NCBI GenBank assembly: GCA_003612585.1
Contig: RAZH01000002.1
Location: forward strand, 248,001 to 312,000
Direction: 5' to 3'
DNA length: 64,000 nt
Origin: a bacterium 1XD42-54
GTDB taxonomy: Bacteria; Bacillota; Clostridia; Lachnospirales; Lachnospiraceae
Shown here in pieces: positions 25,084 through 35,166 of this stretch. The translations under genes were made by a program, and so were the position numbers. Each line of letters begins with the position of its first letter. Positions within the stretch are counted from its first letter, which is position 1. Under the pieces are notes generated by a model. That model did no database searches, was not told the origin of the DNA, and worked only from the letters and a program-made list of their open reading frames with translations.

Positions 25084-26685
25084 TTAACAATCTTTCTTCG
25101 CTTTTTTCAGCGTCTGGAAAGCAAGATACAGAAAGATGACGCACCATACAGCAAAGAGAACACCGAGCAGAGCAGCCGATGCGCCGGGCAGTGGTCCGAG
25201 CTCTTTTTTGCCGTTGCCTGCGGCCGAGCTTTCACCCAAGTGGCACAGGGAGGCTACATCGTTGTAAAGTTTTTCGATGTAGTCGTCGTTTATTTCCTGT
25301 TTTCTGCGCACGGATTTTGTTACATTTTCAATGAGCTGTCCAGCGGCGTCGCGCAAAGATGCGGAGCCGTTAAATACAGGAGTTACAAAGGTGTCATTGA
25401 CATGATCGAGCAGTAACTTTGAAGCTTTGATTTTCACGTCATAGTAAGCAGAGTTATCTTCCCCGCAGCGGGAGAGATAGTCCTGATATTCCTCTGACTC
25501 CTGCGCTTTCTTTGTGACAGGGACGTAACCTTCCGTCCTGGAGTATGCAATCTGTACTTCATTTGTCAGGAGATATTGTGTAAAAAGCCAGGATGCCAGA
25601 ACCTCCTGGGGATCTTCTTTGCCGAAAATACAAAGAGAGGGACCCTGAGAAATCATCTGCGGATTTTGCGGATCAAACTGCGGAATCGTCATGACCTCTG
25701 TGTCGAACTTTACAAGCGCTTCTTTGCTGATATCTACGAGCGGCGCGTCACACCCCATCCAGGTTGCGCCGGCAGTGGAGTCGATTGCAAAGATACACTG
25801 GCCGGCATTCAGAAAATTGGCCGGATAGCTTGAAATCTTGAATGTGGAGAACGCACCGTTTTTCACGTGTGAGGCTATCGTGTAAAGCAACTCCTTTGTC
25901 GTATCGTTAAACAGCTGGATTTCTCCGCTGTCTGTGGAATAACCGGCCTCTTTTTGACGAAGCATCTGAATCATCATATTGTCCGTTGACTTATAAATAA
26001 ACGGTATCATGACTTCCTGCTGATTGACAAGGAATTTGCCATTCGCATCTTTGGCTGTTGCGGCTTCGGAAACTTCCCAGATAAAATCCCAGGTGAGCGT
26101 TTCGGGCAGTGTATAGCCAAGCTCTTCCACGTACGTTTTATTGACGTAGCATGCTTCAGTAGAACGCATGAATGGAACTGCATAATAGTGTCCTGCAAAA
26201 GAACATTCATCCAGAAAGTAGGGGATGAGTTCGGACTGCTTTGGTGCATCAAAAGCAACTTCGCTGCCGCCGAGCCCGTATTTTTCATCCGTGAAAAAGG
26301 CATCGAGTGGAACTACAGTCCCTTCTCCGGTCAGATAGGTCGCGATATGATCCGGATAGGTGATGCAGACATTTGGCGTCGTATTTGTTGCGATGTTTGT
26401 GATGACATCATTATAGATTTTTCCATAGTCCGTATACAGACGAAGTGTGACTGTGATATTGGGATACTGTTTTTGAAAATCGCTGATCGCTTTTTTATAG
26501 ATATCTGTCTGCGTCTTGTTTGTGTCATTTTTAGCCCAGAATGTGATTTCATAGTCCTTTGAGGTGTCAAAAGACTCAGGGATTGCGATCGTATTTTGTT
26601 TGCGGGAGCCGTGGCAGCCCGTCAGTGACAGGACGCAGGCTGCAAGGCAGGAAAAACAGAGCAATTTTTTGAGCATATGCATCAT
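25084..26685 (-). CDS. ABC transporter sugar-binding lipoprotein with extra C-terminal membrane helix
   Basis: 533-residue family 1 extracellular solute-binding protein. The lipobox LTGC places the lipidated Cys at residue 24. The bi-lobed domain has the usual ITFWAKNDTN, DFQKQYPNITV, PVPFMRSTEA-like and FTQYLLTNEVQIAYSRTEGYVPV segments. Unusually the last ~45 residues are GNGKKELGPLPG followed by a hydrophobic helix (ALLGVLFAVWCVIFLYLAF) and a basic tail. A standard lipoprotein needs no such anchor. It is last in the operon and overlaps the upstream permease by four bases. Substrate unknown; sugar or glycerol-phosphate type is inferred. Confidence 0.85.
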   Translation of the reverse strand: MMHMLKKLLCFSCLAACVLSLTGCHGSRKQNTIAIPESFDTSKDYEITFWAKNDTNKTQTDIYKKAISDFQKQYPNITVTLRLYTDYGKIYNDVITNIATNTTPNVCITYPDHIATYLTGEGTVVPLDAFFTDEKYGLGGSEVAFDAPKQSELIPYFLDECSFAGHYYAVPFMRSTEACYVNKTYVEELGYTLPETLTWDFIWEVSEAATAKDANGKFLVNQQEVMIPFIYKSTDNMMIQMLRQKEAGYSTDSGEIQLFNDTTKELLYTIASHVKNGAFSTFKISSYPANFLNAGQCIFAIDSTAGATWMGCDAPLVDISKEALVKFDTEVMTIPQFDPQNPQMISQGPSLCIFGKEDPQEVLASWLFTQYLLTNEVQIAYSRTEGYVPVTKKAQESEEYQDYLSRCGEDNSAYYDVKIKASKLLLDHVNDTFVTPVFNGSASLRDAAGQLIENVTKSVRRKQEINDDYIEKLYNDVASLCHLGESSAAGNGKKELGPLPGASAALLGVLFAVWCVIFLYLAFQTLKKAKKDC

Positions 26686-27557
26686 CCTTTTGTACCCCCT
26701 CTCGAAACACCAGCCATAATTTTTTTTCGGAACAACAGGAATAGTAGAATCAGCGGGAGCGAGATGACGGTAACTGCGGCCATCATGGCCGGAATATTCT
26801 CACGACCGAAGCCGTTTTCCCGGATTTCCTGAATCCCGTTTGAGACAAGATAATACGCTGCGTCGTCGGTGATCAGTCGTGGCCATACATAGGAGTTCCA
26901 GCACTCGATGATTTTCAGAATCGTGATTGTGATGAGCGTAGGGCGGCAGATGGGAAGCAGAACACGGCACAGATATTTAAAATCTGAAGTTCCGTCAACC
27001 TTTGCGGCACGGTAAAGCTCGTCCGGTACCTGCTCAAAGTTTTCTTTCAGCAGATAAATATAAAATACAGAGGTAACGGACGGGAGAATCAATCCTGCAA
27101 AGGTGTTGCGCATGTCCCAGTTTGTTATTGTTACGAAATTTGTGATGACAACCAGCTCGTTCGGGATCATCATCAGTGAGAGAAACAGGGTGAAGGTAAG
27201 CTGTTTTCCGCGAAATTGCAGACGCGCGAAAGCGAATGCGGACAGTATGATCACGATCAGCATGGCAGCTGTGGTCACAATGGTAAAAAAGACTGTGTTC
27301 AGCAGGTATTTTCCAAGCGGTACGGCAGTGAAAGCGTCTGCATAGTTCTGCAGAGTCGGTGTCAGGGTAAAAAATGCCGGGATATGTTCGGCATTGTAGG
27401 AACCGTAGCTTTTTATGGAAGTCAGGAGCATCCAGTAAAAAGGAAATAATACGACGACTGCCCAGAAGGTCAGCAGTAGATAGACCAATGTACGTTGTAT
27501 GCGTTTACGGGTCCGGGCAGATTGTTCTATTTTCTGATAATTTATTTGATTTTCCAT
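26682..27557 (-). CDS. Carbohydrate ABC transporter permease, MalG/UgpE type
   Basis: 291 residues with six predicted membrane helices, the first at about 24-46 after a basic N-terminus. The EAA loop reads ELYRAAKVDGTSDFKYLCRVLLPICRPTL, the contact for the ATPase. Its C-terminal RRKKIMAGVSRGGTKG is typical of MalG relatives. It overlaps the binding-protein gene by four bases and follows the MalF-type permease across a 111-base gap. Confidence 0.92.
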   Translation of the reverse strand: MENQINYQKIEQSARTRKRIQRTLVYLLLTFWAVVVLFPFYWMLLTSIKSYGSYNAEHIPAFFTLTPTLQNYADAFTAVPLGKYLLNTVFFTIVTTAAMLIVIILSAFAFARLQFRGKQLTFTLFLSLMMIPNELVVITNFVTITNWDMRNTFAGLILPSVTSVFYIYLLKENFEQVPDELYRAAKVDGTSDFKYLCRVLLPICRPTLITITILKIIECWNSYVWPRLITDDAAYYLVSNGIQEIRENGFGRENIPAMMAAVTVISLPLILLFLLFRKKIMAGVSRGGTKG

Positions 27558-27668
27558 GTTGTTTATCCTTTTCCAATCGGATTTTGAGGTTTCGTCAATA
27601 TTCTGCGGACGATATAAATCAGTGATAGCAAAAATACGATATGCGTTTTTACTGATCGAAAGACTGAC

Positions 27669-28562
27669 TCAAGAATAATGCACGTGCTTTTTGCTTACAA
27701 GCAGGTTGATGCAGGTGATGGTGAGCACAATGACGAACAAGAGAATGGCGGCAGCAGATGCGTAGGACGGATAACCGCCGCTGTTTCCGTAGAGCATGTC
27801 ATAGACATAGCCGACGATTGTGTTCATGCCCGCTGCGTTCAAATCTGTACCGAAAAGTGCGACCGCATCGCTGTAGGCTTTGAAAGCGCCGATGAATCCG
27901 GTAATGACCAGATAAAAAACGGTGGGAGAGATCATCGGAAGCGTGATGCGCAGAAAAATTCGTCGTTTCGAGGTACCGTCAACCCGGGCAGCATTGTAAT
28001 AGTTCTGATTCACGGATGCAAGGGCGCTTGTCAAAAGCAGCACCTTGAATGGCATGACAATCCAGATCGTATAAAAGCACAATACAAACATTTTGGCCCA
28101 GTATGGTCCGTCAATGAAATCAACCGAGCTGCCGCCGAACCAGTTGATGAGCAGATTGATCATGCCGTCTGAGTACGCCGTCTTTTTAAACAAAATCATA
28201 AATACGAGGCCTACAGCCAGCGTATTGGTCACATAGGGCAGAAAATATACGGTCTGAAATAGGTTCCGCAGCGGTTTGATCGAAGAAAGAGCCGCCGAAA
28301 GCAGGAGTGCGAATGCTGTGGAAAGGGGAACCGTGATAATGACCAGAATCAGTGTATTTTTGACTGCCTGCAAAAAATAAGGGTCGCGCAGCACATAAGC
28401 GTAGTTGTAGCTTCCGACACCAAAATAAGTCTGGGATGCAAAGTTATACCCTTCTTCGAAAGAATAAATAAAAACATCAATCAACGGATACACCATAAAG
28501 AATCCCAGGAAGAAAAGCGCCGGAAGAAGATAGAGCCAGGCTTTTGTATTTCTTTTTTCCAT
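27669..28562 (-). CDS. Carbohydrate ABC transporter permease, MalF/UgpA type
   Basis: 297 residues, six membrane helices, opening with WLYLLPALFFLGFFMVYPLIDVF. The EAA loop is YYNAARVDGTSKRRIFLRITLPMISPT. ATG 28562 is preceded by CGGAGGAAC on the minus strand, which decides against a longer in-frame start 13 residues upstream that would reach into the ATPase gene end. It pairs with the MalG-type permease to form the channel. Confidence 0.92.
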   Translation of the reverse strand: MEKRNTKAWLYLLPALFFLGFFMVYPLIDVFIYSFEEGYNFASQTYFGVGSYNYAYVLRDPYFLQAVKNTLILVIITVPLSTAFALLLSAALSSIKPLRNLFQTVYFLPYVTNTLAVGLVFMILFKKTAYSDGMINLLINWFGGSSVDFIDGPYWAKMFVLCFYTIWIVMPFKVLLLTSALASVNQNYYNAARVDGTSKRRIFLRITLPMISPTVFYLVITGFIGAFKAYSDAVALFGTDLNAAGMNTIVGYVYDMLYGNSGGYPSYASAAAILLFVIVLTITCINLLVSKKHVHYS

Positions 28563-28605
28563 AAAAGTTCCTCCGTTTGGGGTTATGATAAGTTGCTTCA
28601 CATTT

Positions 28606-29706
28606 TTAACAGGAAGGATAAATCCGTTCTTCTGATTTTTGGCTGAACAGGAATACCTTGGAAGGCTTCAGGCTGAAACGTACTTCGGAAGCTGTGGTAT
28701 CTATTCTGTTTTCCGCCGCGATGATGGAACGGATTGCAGGGCCTGCAGCACATGCGTGTGAAGAAATAATGCTGATATCGCGTCCCATGACCTCAATGCC
28801 GTTTAAAGTGCAGCAAAGAGGACCATTTTCGTCGGGAATGAAACCTTCCGGACGGACGGCAGCAAAGACTTTCTGATCCGGGATGCCTTCAGCCGGGAGA
28901 ACGGAATGACTACCTATATATAATTGTTCAGATCGGATGGAACCCTCGAACACATTGATCGGAGGTGTGCCGAGAAATTTTGCAACAAAGAGATTTACAG
29001 GATTGTCGTAAACCTGCTGCGGCTGTCCGATCTGCTGAATGAGGCCATCCTTCATCACAACAATCAGATCTGAAATGCTCATGGCCTCTTCCTGGTCGTG
29101 CGTGACAAATACGGTGGTAATACCTGTTTTTTTCTGGATTTTTCGGATTTCTTCGCGGGTCTGGAGGCGAAGTCTTGCATCAAGGTTGGAGAGCGGTTCA
29201 TCAAGCAGCAGTACGTGCGGCATTTTTACGAGCGCACGTGCGATTGCAACACGCTGCTGCTGACCACCGGAAAGTTCTCCGGGTTTTCGATCGAGCAGAG
29301 AGTCAATCTGTACAAGCTTTGCAGCATTGTGTACGCGGCTCTCCATCTCTTCCTTGGAAGGTCTGTTTTTTCCTTTCAGGTTCTGAAGTGGAAACAGAAT
29401 ATTCTGGCGTACCGTTAAATGCGGGTAAAGCGCGTAGTTTTGGAATACCATGCCCACGCCGCGGTTTTCCGGGGGCAGGTCTGTTACGTCGTTGTCGCCG
29501 AAAAAGATTTTTCCGCTGCTTGGCGCAAGCAGTCCGCAGATCAGGTTCAGTGTGGTACTCTTTCCGCATCCGGAGGGACCGAGCAAACCGACCAGCTTTC
29601 CGTCCGGGATTTCAAAGGAAAAATTGTCCACTGCGATAATTTCTTTTTGTGATTTCCTGCCTGGAGCAGGGAATTTTTTTGTGAGGTTTTGTAATACGAT
29701 CTTCAT
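28606..29706 (-). CDS. Sugar ABC transporter ATPase, UgpC/MsmK type
   Basis: 366 residues. Walker A is GPSGCGKST, the signature LSGGQQQRVAIARAL, Walker B VLLLDEPLSNLD and the switch His VTHDQEEA. The tail has the OB regulatory domain of the MalK/UgpC group (FLGTPPINVFEG, FAAVRPEGF). Because this is the first gene of a complete four-gene operon, it probably serves these permeases, although MsmK-type ATPases can be shared. Promoter at 29732-29760. Confidence 0.92.
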   Translation of the reverse strand: MKIVLQNLTKKFPAPGRKSQKEIIAVDNFSFEIPDGKLVGLLGPSGCGKSTTLNLICGLLAPSSGKIFFGDNDVTDLPPENRGVGMVFQNYALYPHLTVRQNILFPLQNLKGKNRPSKEEMESRVHNAAKLVQIDSLLDRKPGELSGGQQQRVAIARALVKMPHVLLLDEPLSNLDARLRLQTREEIRKIQKKTGITTVFVTHDQEEAMSISDLIVVMKDGLIQQIGQPQQVYDNPVNLFVAKFLGTPPINVFEGSIRSEQLYIGSHSVLPAEGIPDQKVFAAVRPEGFIPDENGPLCCTLNGIEVMGRDISIISSHACAAGPAIRSIIAAENRIDTTASEVRFSLKPSKVFLFSQKSEERIYPSC

Positions 29707-29731
29707 TTTGGCATCTCCTTTTCTAGGTCTG

Positions 29732-29760
29732 ATTATAGTGGATTTTCCAATATATCACAA
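29732..29760 (-). promoter_or_regulatory. Promoter of the sugar ABC operon
   Basis: Minus-strand TTGTGA (plus 29755-29760), 17 bases, TATAAT (plus 29732-29737). No regulator gene adjoins the operon. Confidence 0.6.
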
Positions 29761-29772
29761 GAACAATAAAAT

Positions 29773-29801
29773 TTGACTTTGTAGAAAGGATAAGATAAAA
29801 T
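29773..29801 (+). promoter_or_regulatory. Promoter of ferritin
   Basis: TTGACT (29773-29778), 17 bases, TAAAAT (29796-29801), 60 bases before the GTG start. Confidence 0.65.
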
Positions 29802-29860
29802 GATGGCTGAAAGAAAGACTAAGTTAAAATAATTACATCCGATGAAGGAGGTTCAGGAAC

Positions 29861-30370
29861 GTGAACGAAAAAGTATCAGCGCTTATTAATGAACAGATTA
29901 ATAAAGAATTTTATTCTGCATATCTGTATCTGGAATTTGCAAATTATTACGCAGGGGCAGGACTCGATGGATTTGAGAACTGGTACAAGGTGCAGGCGCA
30001 GGAAGAGCGGGATCATGCAATGCTGTTTTATCAGTATTTGCAGAATAATGGACAGAAAGTGACATTTGAGGCGATTGCAAAGCCGGACTGCGAACTTACC
30101 GATCATATGGCGCCGCTTAAAGCGGGACTGGCTCATGAAAAATATGTGACGGAATTGATACATACGATCTATGCTGCAGCGCATGAAGCGCATGATTTCC
30201 GGACCATGCAGCTTCTCGACTGGTTTGTAAAAGAGCAGGGAGAGGAAGAAAAGAACGCTTCTGATATGATAACAAAGATGGAACTGTTCGGAACAGATGC
30301 AAAGGGGCTTTATATGCTGAACAGTGAACTGAAGGCACGTGTGTATTCCGCTCCGTCTCTTGTATTATAA
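29861..30370 (+). CDS. Ferritin
   Basis: 169-residue non-haem ferritin of the bacterial FtnA type, which stores iron in a 24-subunit shell. The four-helix bundle shows the ferroxidase ligands: Glu in NKEFYSAYLYLEFANYY, EERDHAMLFYQYL (Glu, Glu, His), and the later EQGEEEKNASDM. There is no haem Met signature of bacterioferritin. GTG 29861 is fixed by AAGGAGGTTCAGGAAC. Stand-alone gene with its own promoter. Confidence 0.95.
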   Translation: MNEKVSALINEQINKEFYSAYLYLEFANYYAGAGLDGFENWYKVQAQEERDHAMLFYQYLQNNGQKVTFEAIAKPDCELTDHMAPLKAGLAHEKYVTELIHTIYAAAHEAHDFRTMQLLDWFVKEQGEEEKNASDMITKMELFGTDAKGLYMLNSELKARVYSAPSLVL

Positions 30371-30670
30371 AGAAACAGTGATGAAAGGGTTTTCATTGAA
30401 ATTAATCTGGATAAGAAATTGATTTGGATAGGAAACTAATTTAATATGTGGTACCGGTTTTGTTTTCCGGATTGTTTCTGAGGCTGTTTGCAGGAAACCG
30501 TCGCACTGGCGGATTTCTTGTATAACAGTCTCGTTTTTTTGTTGAATCTGTCGAGGATTGTCTCCCAGATTTTACAAAAAAATTTCAAAAATCTGCACAA
30601 AAACACTACCCATTTTTAAAAACATAGTGTATAATTTCAACATAAGCATTTTAAAACAGGAGGAAGTATT
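30371..30670. other. Intergenic: ferritin end to glgC promoter
   Basis: Contains weak inverted repeats (TTTCC/GGAAA and GAAACCG/CGGATTTC) before a seven-T run near 30534-30540 that may end the ferritin transcript, and a TATAAT at 30630-30635 that is the likely glgC -10. No gene is seen. Confidence 0.45.
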
Positions 30671-31879
30671 ATGGCTAAAGAAATGATTGCAATGCTTCTG
30701 GCTGGGGGTCAGGGTTCTCGTCTGTATGCACTGACTCAGAGGCTTGCAAAACCAGCGGTTCCATTTGGTGGAAAGTACCGTATTATTGATTTTCCGCTTT
30801 CGAACTGCGTGAATTCCGGTATCGATACCGTAGGTATTCTTACGCAATATCAGCCGCTCGTCTTAAACGAGTATATCGGAAATGGCCAGCCGTGGGATCT
30901 TGACCGGCTTTATGGAGGTGTTCATGTTTTGCCGCCGTATCAGCGGGCGACCGGCTCTGACTGGTACAAAGGAACGGCAAATGCAATATATCAGAATCTG
31001 GATTTTATTGAACGTTACGATCCGAAGTATGTGATCATTCTTTCCGGTGATCAGATCTGCAAGCAGGATTACAGCGATTTTCTGAAATTTCATAAAGAAA
31101 AAAATGCGGAGTTCAGCGTTGCAGTTATGGAAGTTCCGTGGGAGGAGGCTCCGCGTTTCGGTTTGATGGTGGCAGATGAGGATGACCGCATTACCGAATT
31201 TCAGGAGAAGCCGAAGAATCCAAAGTCGAACTTGGCTTCCATGGGAATCTATATTTTTAACTGGGACATCCTGAAAAAGTATCTGACAGAGGACGAGCTT
31301 GATCCACAGTCTGAAAATGATTTTGGAAACAATATCATCCCGAATCTGCTTCGCGATAACAGAAAAATGTATGCATACCATTTCAGCGGCTACTGGAAGG
31401 ATGTGGGAACCATTGCCTCTTTGTGGGAAGCAAATATGGAAGTCCTTGACCCGGAGCACAGCGGTATCAATCTGTTCGATGAAAACTGGAAGATTTACAG
31501 CCGGAACAGCGGTATGACCGGCCACAAAATAAACGCCGGAGCAGTTGTTGAAGATTCCATGATCACAGACGGTTGCCGCGTGGCAGGAACGGTAAAGCAT
31601 TCTGTCTTGTTTGCAGGCGTAAAGGTAGAGGCTGGCGCTATCATTGAGGATGCCGTGATTATGGGCGGATCTGAGATTAAGGCAGGGGCGATTGTAAAAC
31701 ACTGTATTCTTGCGGAGAATGTTGTAATCGGTGAGAATGCCGTGGTCGGCGCGATGCCAGAAGGGGATGCATGTGGTGTTGCCACAGTCGGTCCTGGCGT
31801 TGTGATCGGTGAGAATGCAAAAATCGGTCCAAATGCAATGGTAGATAAAAATGTAGAAGGCGGTGGAGAACAATGGTAA
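30671..31879 (+). CDS. glgC: Glucose-1-phosphate adenylyltransferase, catalytic subunit
   Basis: 402 residues; makes ADP-glucose for glycogen. The nucleotidyltransferase domain has the pyrophosphorylase loop [29 protein letters not shown], then the GDQI metal-site segment and [10 protein letters not shown]. The C-terminal part is a left-handed beta-helix of hexapeptide repeats ([12 protein letters not shown] and following). AGGAGGAAG precedes the ATG. It overlaps glgD by seven bases; Firmicutes GlgC and GlgD form a mixed tetramer. Confidence 0.97.
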   Translation: MAKEMIAMLLAGGQGSRLYALTQRLAKPAVPFGGKYRIIDFPLSNCVNSGIDTVGILTQYQPLVLNEYIGNGQPWDLDRLYGGVHVLPPYQRATGSDWYKGTANAIYQNLDFIERYDPKYVIILSGDQICKQDYSDFLKFHKEKNAEFSVAVMEVPWEEAPRFGLMVADEDDRITEFQEKPKNPKSNLASMGIYIFNWDILKKYLTEDELDPQSENDFGNNIIPNLLRDNRKMYAYHFSGYWKDVGTIASLWEANMEVLDPEHSGINLFDENWKIYSRNSGMTGHKINAGAVVEDSMITDGCRVAGTVKHSVLFAGVKVEAGAIIEDAVIMGGSEIKAGAIVKHCILAENVVIGENAVVGAMPEGDACGVATVGPGVVIGENAKIGPNAMVDKNVEGGGEQW

Positions 31880-33015
31880 AATCAAATTCTAGTGCGCTTG
31901 GCATTATTTTTCCAAACAATTATGACCCGCTTGTTCCGGAGCTGGTCAATGTGCGGATGATGGCATCCATACCTTTTGCAAGCCGTTACCGTATGATCGA
32001 TTTTATTTTATCGAGTATGTCGAACTGTGGAATTGACAATATTTCTGTTATGGTAAACAATAACTACCATTCTCTGATGGACCATCTTGGCTCCGGTCGT
32101 GAGTGGGATCTGGTGCGGAAAAACGGTGGTCTGAACATATTTCCTCCGTATTCTGAGCGTGCGTCGAAGCGCTATAACGGTCGTATTAGTGCGCTGGCAA
32201 GCCTTCTTGGTTTTTTGCGGGAGCAGAAAGAACCGTATGTGGTGATGGCAGATTCGAGCATTGCGGTGAATTTTGATTTCAATGACATGATCCGCCATCA
32301 TATTGAGACGGGCGCGGATGTCAGCATTGCATATAAAGAGGAGGAGATTCCGGAGAGCCTGAGACGAACGCTTGATCACAGCAAGGGCTTTTATTATACG
32401 TTTAATATTCAGGACGGCCGGATTACAAAGATTTATGTAAATCCGACAGAAAAAGGCGTTCAGAATTTCTCTATGAATATCTATGTGATTGACCGTGAAC
32501 TGCTGATAGATATGGTAAATACAGCCTTTGTTCGCGGACAGGAGCATTTTAACCGCGATGTGCTGCTGACACAGCTCAGCAAGCTTAATGTACAGGCTTA
32601 TAAATATGAAGGTTACATGGCAAGAATCTCCGGCATTAAGAGTTACTTTGATGAGAATATGAAGCTTCTTGATGATTACAATCTGGATGCGCTGTTTTCA
32701 GGCGCTCCGATTTATACAAAGATCCGTGACGACAATCCGACCAGATATGTTGACGGGGCAAAAGTCAGCAATGTGATGGTAGCAGATGGTTGTGTGATTG
32801 AGGGAGAAGTGGAAAACAGCATTTTGTTCCGTGGTGTGCAGATCGCCAAAGGTGCGAAAGTAAAGAACTGTATCCTGATGCAGGATACAGTCGTGGAATC
32901 GGGTGCTTCGATTGAATATCTGATTGCAGACAAAAATGTAAAAGTAAGTGCAGGCAAAGAGATGAAGGGAGCAGATACATTCCCACTGTTTATTGCAAAG
33001 AACCATACCGTATAG
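31873..33015 (+). CDS. glgD: Glucose-1-phosphate adenylyltransferase, regulatory subunit GlgD
   Basis: 380 residues, homologous to GlgC along its length, but the phosphate-binding GGxGxRL loop is gone ([21 protein letters not shown] in its place), as in other GlgD proteins. It keeps [18 protein letters not shown] and the C-terminal hexapeptide helix. Known GlgD subunits are inactive alone and raise activity of GlgC. No other glg gene is adjacent; convergent with the two-component operon downstream. Confidence 0.95.
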   Translation: MVKSNSSALGIIFPNNYDPLVPELVNVRMMASIPFASRYRMIDFILSSMSNCGIDNISVMVNNNYHSLMDHLGSGREWDLVRKNGGLNIFPPYSERASKRYNGRISALASLLGFLREQKEPYVVMADSSIAVNFDFNDMIRHHIETGADVSIAYKEEEIPESLRRTLDHSKGFYYTFNIQDGRITKIYVNPTEKGVQNFSMNIYVIDRELLIDMVNTAFVRGQEHFNRDVLLTQLSKLNVQAYKYEGYMARISGIKSYFDENMKLLDDYNLDALFSGAPIYTKIRDDNPTRYVDGAKVSNVMVADGCVIEGEVENSILFRGVQIAKGAKVKNCILMQDTVVESGASIEYLIADKNVKVSAGKEMKGADTFPLFIAKNHTV

Positions 33016-33057
33016 GAATGCTGTACAGGAGAATGAAGCATATTACAAGGCAGGCTG

Positions 33058-33678
33058 TTATTTGTGGTTCAGATAAAATACGGCAAGTTGGGTGCGGTCA
33101 CGCAGATTCAGTTTTGTAAGAATGGTACTTAAATAATTGCGAACGGTTCCTTCACCGAGGTACAGGGCTTCAGCGATCTCACGGTTGCTGAGGCCCTGTG
33201 CAACGCCACGGATAATATCCAGTTCTTTGTCAGAAATATCGTATTTTTCATAGTCAAAGGCATCTCTGCGCAGGAGAAGTTCCGGGATGCGCTGCGTGAT
33301 TTCACTGCCGAATACGGTCTGCCCGTTTTGGACCGCCTTGAGGGCTGGTATGATATGTTCGTAATCCTGTTTGAGAAGATAGCCGCAGGTACCGATGCGC
33401 AAAGCTTTTATGATGTATTCGTCATCGGAAAAAGTAGTGAGCATCAGAATACGTGCGTTTGCATGGTGCTCAAGAATGATTCTCGCAGCATCGAGGCCGG
33501 TCATATCTTTCATACGGATATCCATAAGAAGAACATCCGGCAGGTGCTTTTCAAAAAGTGCAATGGCTTCCTTACCGGAAGATGCGGTATCAACGATATG
33601 CAGCTCCGGATCGGATTCCAGAATAATTTTCAGTGCAGTAGTGACGAGAAGATCGTCGTCAACAAGGAGAATATTCAT
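33058..33678 (-). CDS. NarL/LuxR-type response regulator
   Basis: 206 residues. The receiver domain has acidic pocket LLVDDD, phospho-acceptor Asp in LLMDIRMKD (about residue 54), Thr in MLTTFSDDEY and Lys in YLLKQD. The GerE/LuxR helix-turn-helix is near 145-195 (LDIIRGVAQGLSNREIAEALYLGEGTVRNYLSTIL). It follows its kinase gene by 69 bases. Likely targets are the divergent ABC genes and its own operon through TGACA-type boxes at 35018-35065. Confidence 0.95.
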   Translation of the reverse strand: MNILLVDDDLLVTTALKIILESDPELHIVDTASSGKEAIALFEKHLPDVLLMDIRMKDMTGLDAARIILEHHANARILMLTTFSDDEYIIKALRIGTCGYLLKQDYEHIIPALKAVQNGQTVFGSEITQRIPELLLRRDAFDYEKYDISDKELDIIRGVAQGLSNREIAEALYLGEGTVRNYLSTILTKLNLRDRTQLAVFYLNHK

Positions 33679-33747
33679 AACAGCAAACCAACCTTTCCTT
33701 TTGAATAAATGGAATGAAATCTGTTCGAAAAGATTACACAGGCCGTC

Positions 33748-34902
33748 TTATCGAGCCTGATTTTTCGGTATTGTGATATAAATGCGGAAACCTTCTTTCC
33801 AGTCAATATTCAAATGTCCGTCGAATGCTTTTACACGGGCACGGATATTGGAAAGTCCGATGCCGGAAGAAGTAAACTCAGATGATGCTTTGGAAATCTC
33901 TGGTGCAAGGCAGGGAAGCCCGGAGATTTTGGTTCCATTATCGTGCAAAGTGAACTGGTAGAAGCCCGGATGTTCTATGATGTTTAAGGAGGCCTGTGTG
34001 GCATTGCTGTGCCGGGCGATGTTTACAAGCGCTTCTTTTACAATGGAGATCAGGCTGTATTTGACGTCGCTGGGCAGGGCAGACTGTACGTCATACTGCA
34101 ACGTGACAGGACAGAATGTGAAATCACGGATGAGCGATTCCAGCGAATCATTTAGGTTTATGGAGCTGTCGTGCAGATCGTGGACACTTTTTCGGATGCT
34201 GTCCATGGCCTGATTCAACGTGGTATGGAGAGCGGAAAGGGGTTCCAGCAAGGAGGGTTCTTTTTGTACTGTTTTTAAAGCACCCACCATCAGAATAGAG
34301 CGAGTAATCATATGGCCGACGTTATCGTGAATTTCGCGGGCAATGCGGTTGCGTTCCCGCAAGGTAGCTGTGTAAATTTCATTATTTTGTTTTTCGAGCA
34401 GTGATTGATTGCGTTCTTCGAGCAGCAGGGCAAGTTCCGCATCGTCGTCCCGCATTTTATAAAATTTTTGGTGCAGCCTTTCGTAGGAGGCTGTTTTTTT
34501 GTGCATTAACACAGCAAGAACGCAGCCGATGACGACACAGTAAAAAAGAATAAAGCCCGGAAATTCAGGAGAAAACAGAGTTTCAAAGCTACCGGAAAAG
34601 TAATGAAATAGAAGAGAAGCGGCCGACAAAGCTGCAGCGATCCATTTTTCGTAGTTCTCAGCGGCACAATCATAGGCAGTCAGAGGAAGAAAAATCATAA
34701 ATTCAGGAACTGCAAACACTGTTATGATATAGAGCAGTCTGAGCATCCGGCAGAAGATATTGCCGGACAGAGCGTAGGATAGAGCGCTGATTGCCAAAGC
34801 AGTCCAGAAGGCGCAGACGGCAACTGGTGCGGTATTGGTGAAATACAGTCCGGGAATGCAGCAAAGAAGCAGAATGATTTTGTCGAGTAGCGCGTTCATC
34901 AT
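33748..34902 (-). CDS. Sensor histidine kinase, HisKA_3 (DesK/LiaS-like) type
   Basis: 384 residues. The N-terminal ~145 residues form five or six membrane helices with very short outside loops, an intramembrane-sensing layout. A coiled-coil (YERLHQKFYKMRDDDAELALLLEERNQ) leads to the HisKA_3 box ERNRIAREIHDNVGH with the phospho-His, then an HATPase domain with NIARHSNATQ (N box) and GIGLSNIRARV (G box). GAGAGGG before ATG 34902 decides the start. The system sits opposite an ABC exporter, a pattern known for antimicrobial-peptide or envelope-stress sensing. Confidence 0.93.
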   Translation of the reverse strand: MMNALLDKIILLLCCIPGLYFTNTAPVAVCAFWTALAISALSYALSGNIFCRMLRLLYIITVFAVPEFMIFLPLTAYDCAAENYEKWIAAALSAASLLFHYFSGSFETLFSPEFPGFILFYCVVIGCVLAVLMHKKTASYERLHQKFYKMRDDDAELALLLEERNQSLLEKQNNEIYTATLRERNRIAREIHDNVGHMITRSILMVGALKTVQKEPSLLEPLSALHTTLNQAMDSIRKSVHDLHDSSINLNDSLESLIRDFTFCPVTLQYDVQSALPSDVKYSLISIVKEALVNIARHSNATQASLNIIEHPGFYQFTLHDNGTKISGLPCLAPEISKASSEFTSSGIGLSNIRARVKAFDGHLNIDWKEGFRIYITIPKNQAR

Positions 34903-35017
34903 AAGATTCCCTCTCGTGTTTATGATCAAAAAACGGATAGATCATAAAAACAGATTGCCATGGTGTGTTCGGTTTCAAAAATTGTTTTAATCGTAGCATA
35001 TGCATTTTAGAAAGTCA

Positions 35018-35065
35018 AATGAAGTGACATTTGTCATATCCGGATTATACATCTGACACTTCATT
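35018..35065. promoter_or_regulatory. Probable response-regulator binding boxes
   Basis: AATGAAGTG (35018-35026) and CACTTCATT (35057-35065) form an inverted repeat. TGACA-TT-TGTCA (35025-35036) is a further palindrome, and TGACA recurs at 35054-35058. The last copy overlaps a weak -35 (TTCATT) placed 17 bases before TATAAT at 35083-35088, the arrangement of a promoter that needs an activator. Binding by the adjacent regulator is inferred. Confidence 0.6.
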
Positions 35066-35082
35066 TTGATGTAGTTTCTGAC

Positions 35083-35088
35083 TATAAT
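35083..35088 (+). promoter_or_regulatory. -10 box of the ABC exporter operon
   Basis: TATAAT with a poor -35 (TTCATT at 35060-35065) at 17-base spacing. Confidence 0.6.
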
Positions 35089-35166
35089 GGTGATATCGAA
35101 ATAGAGAAAATAACCTGTTTTGCTTGCGGCAGGTATGTTTGTTTAGAAAGAAAGGGAGGAATCAAT

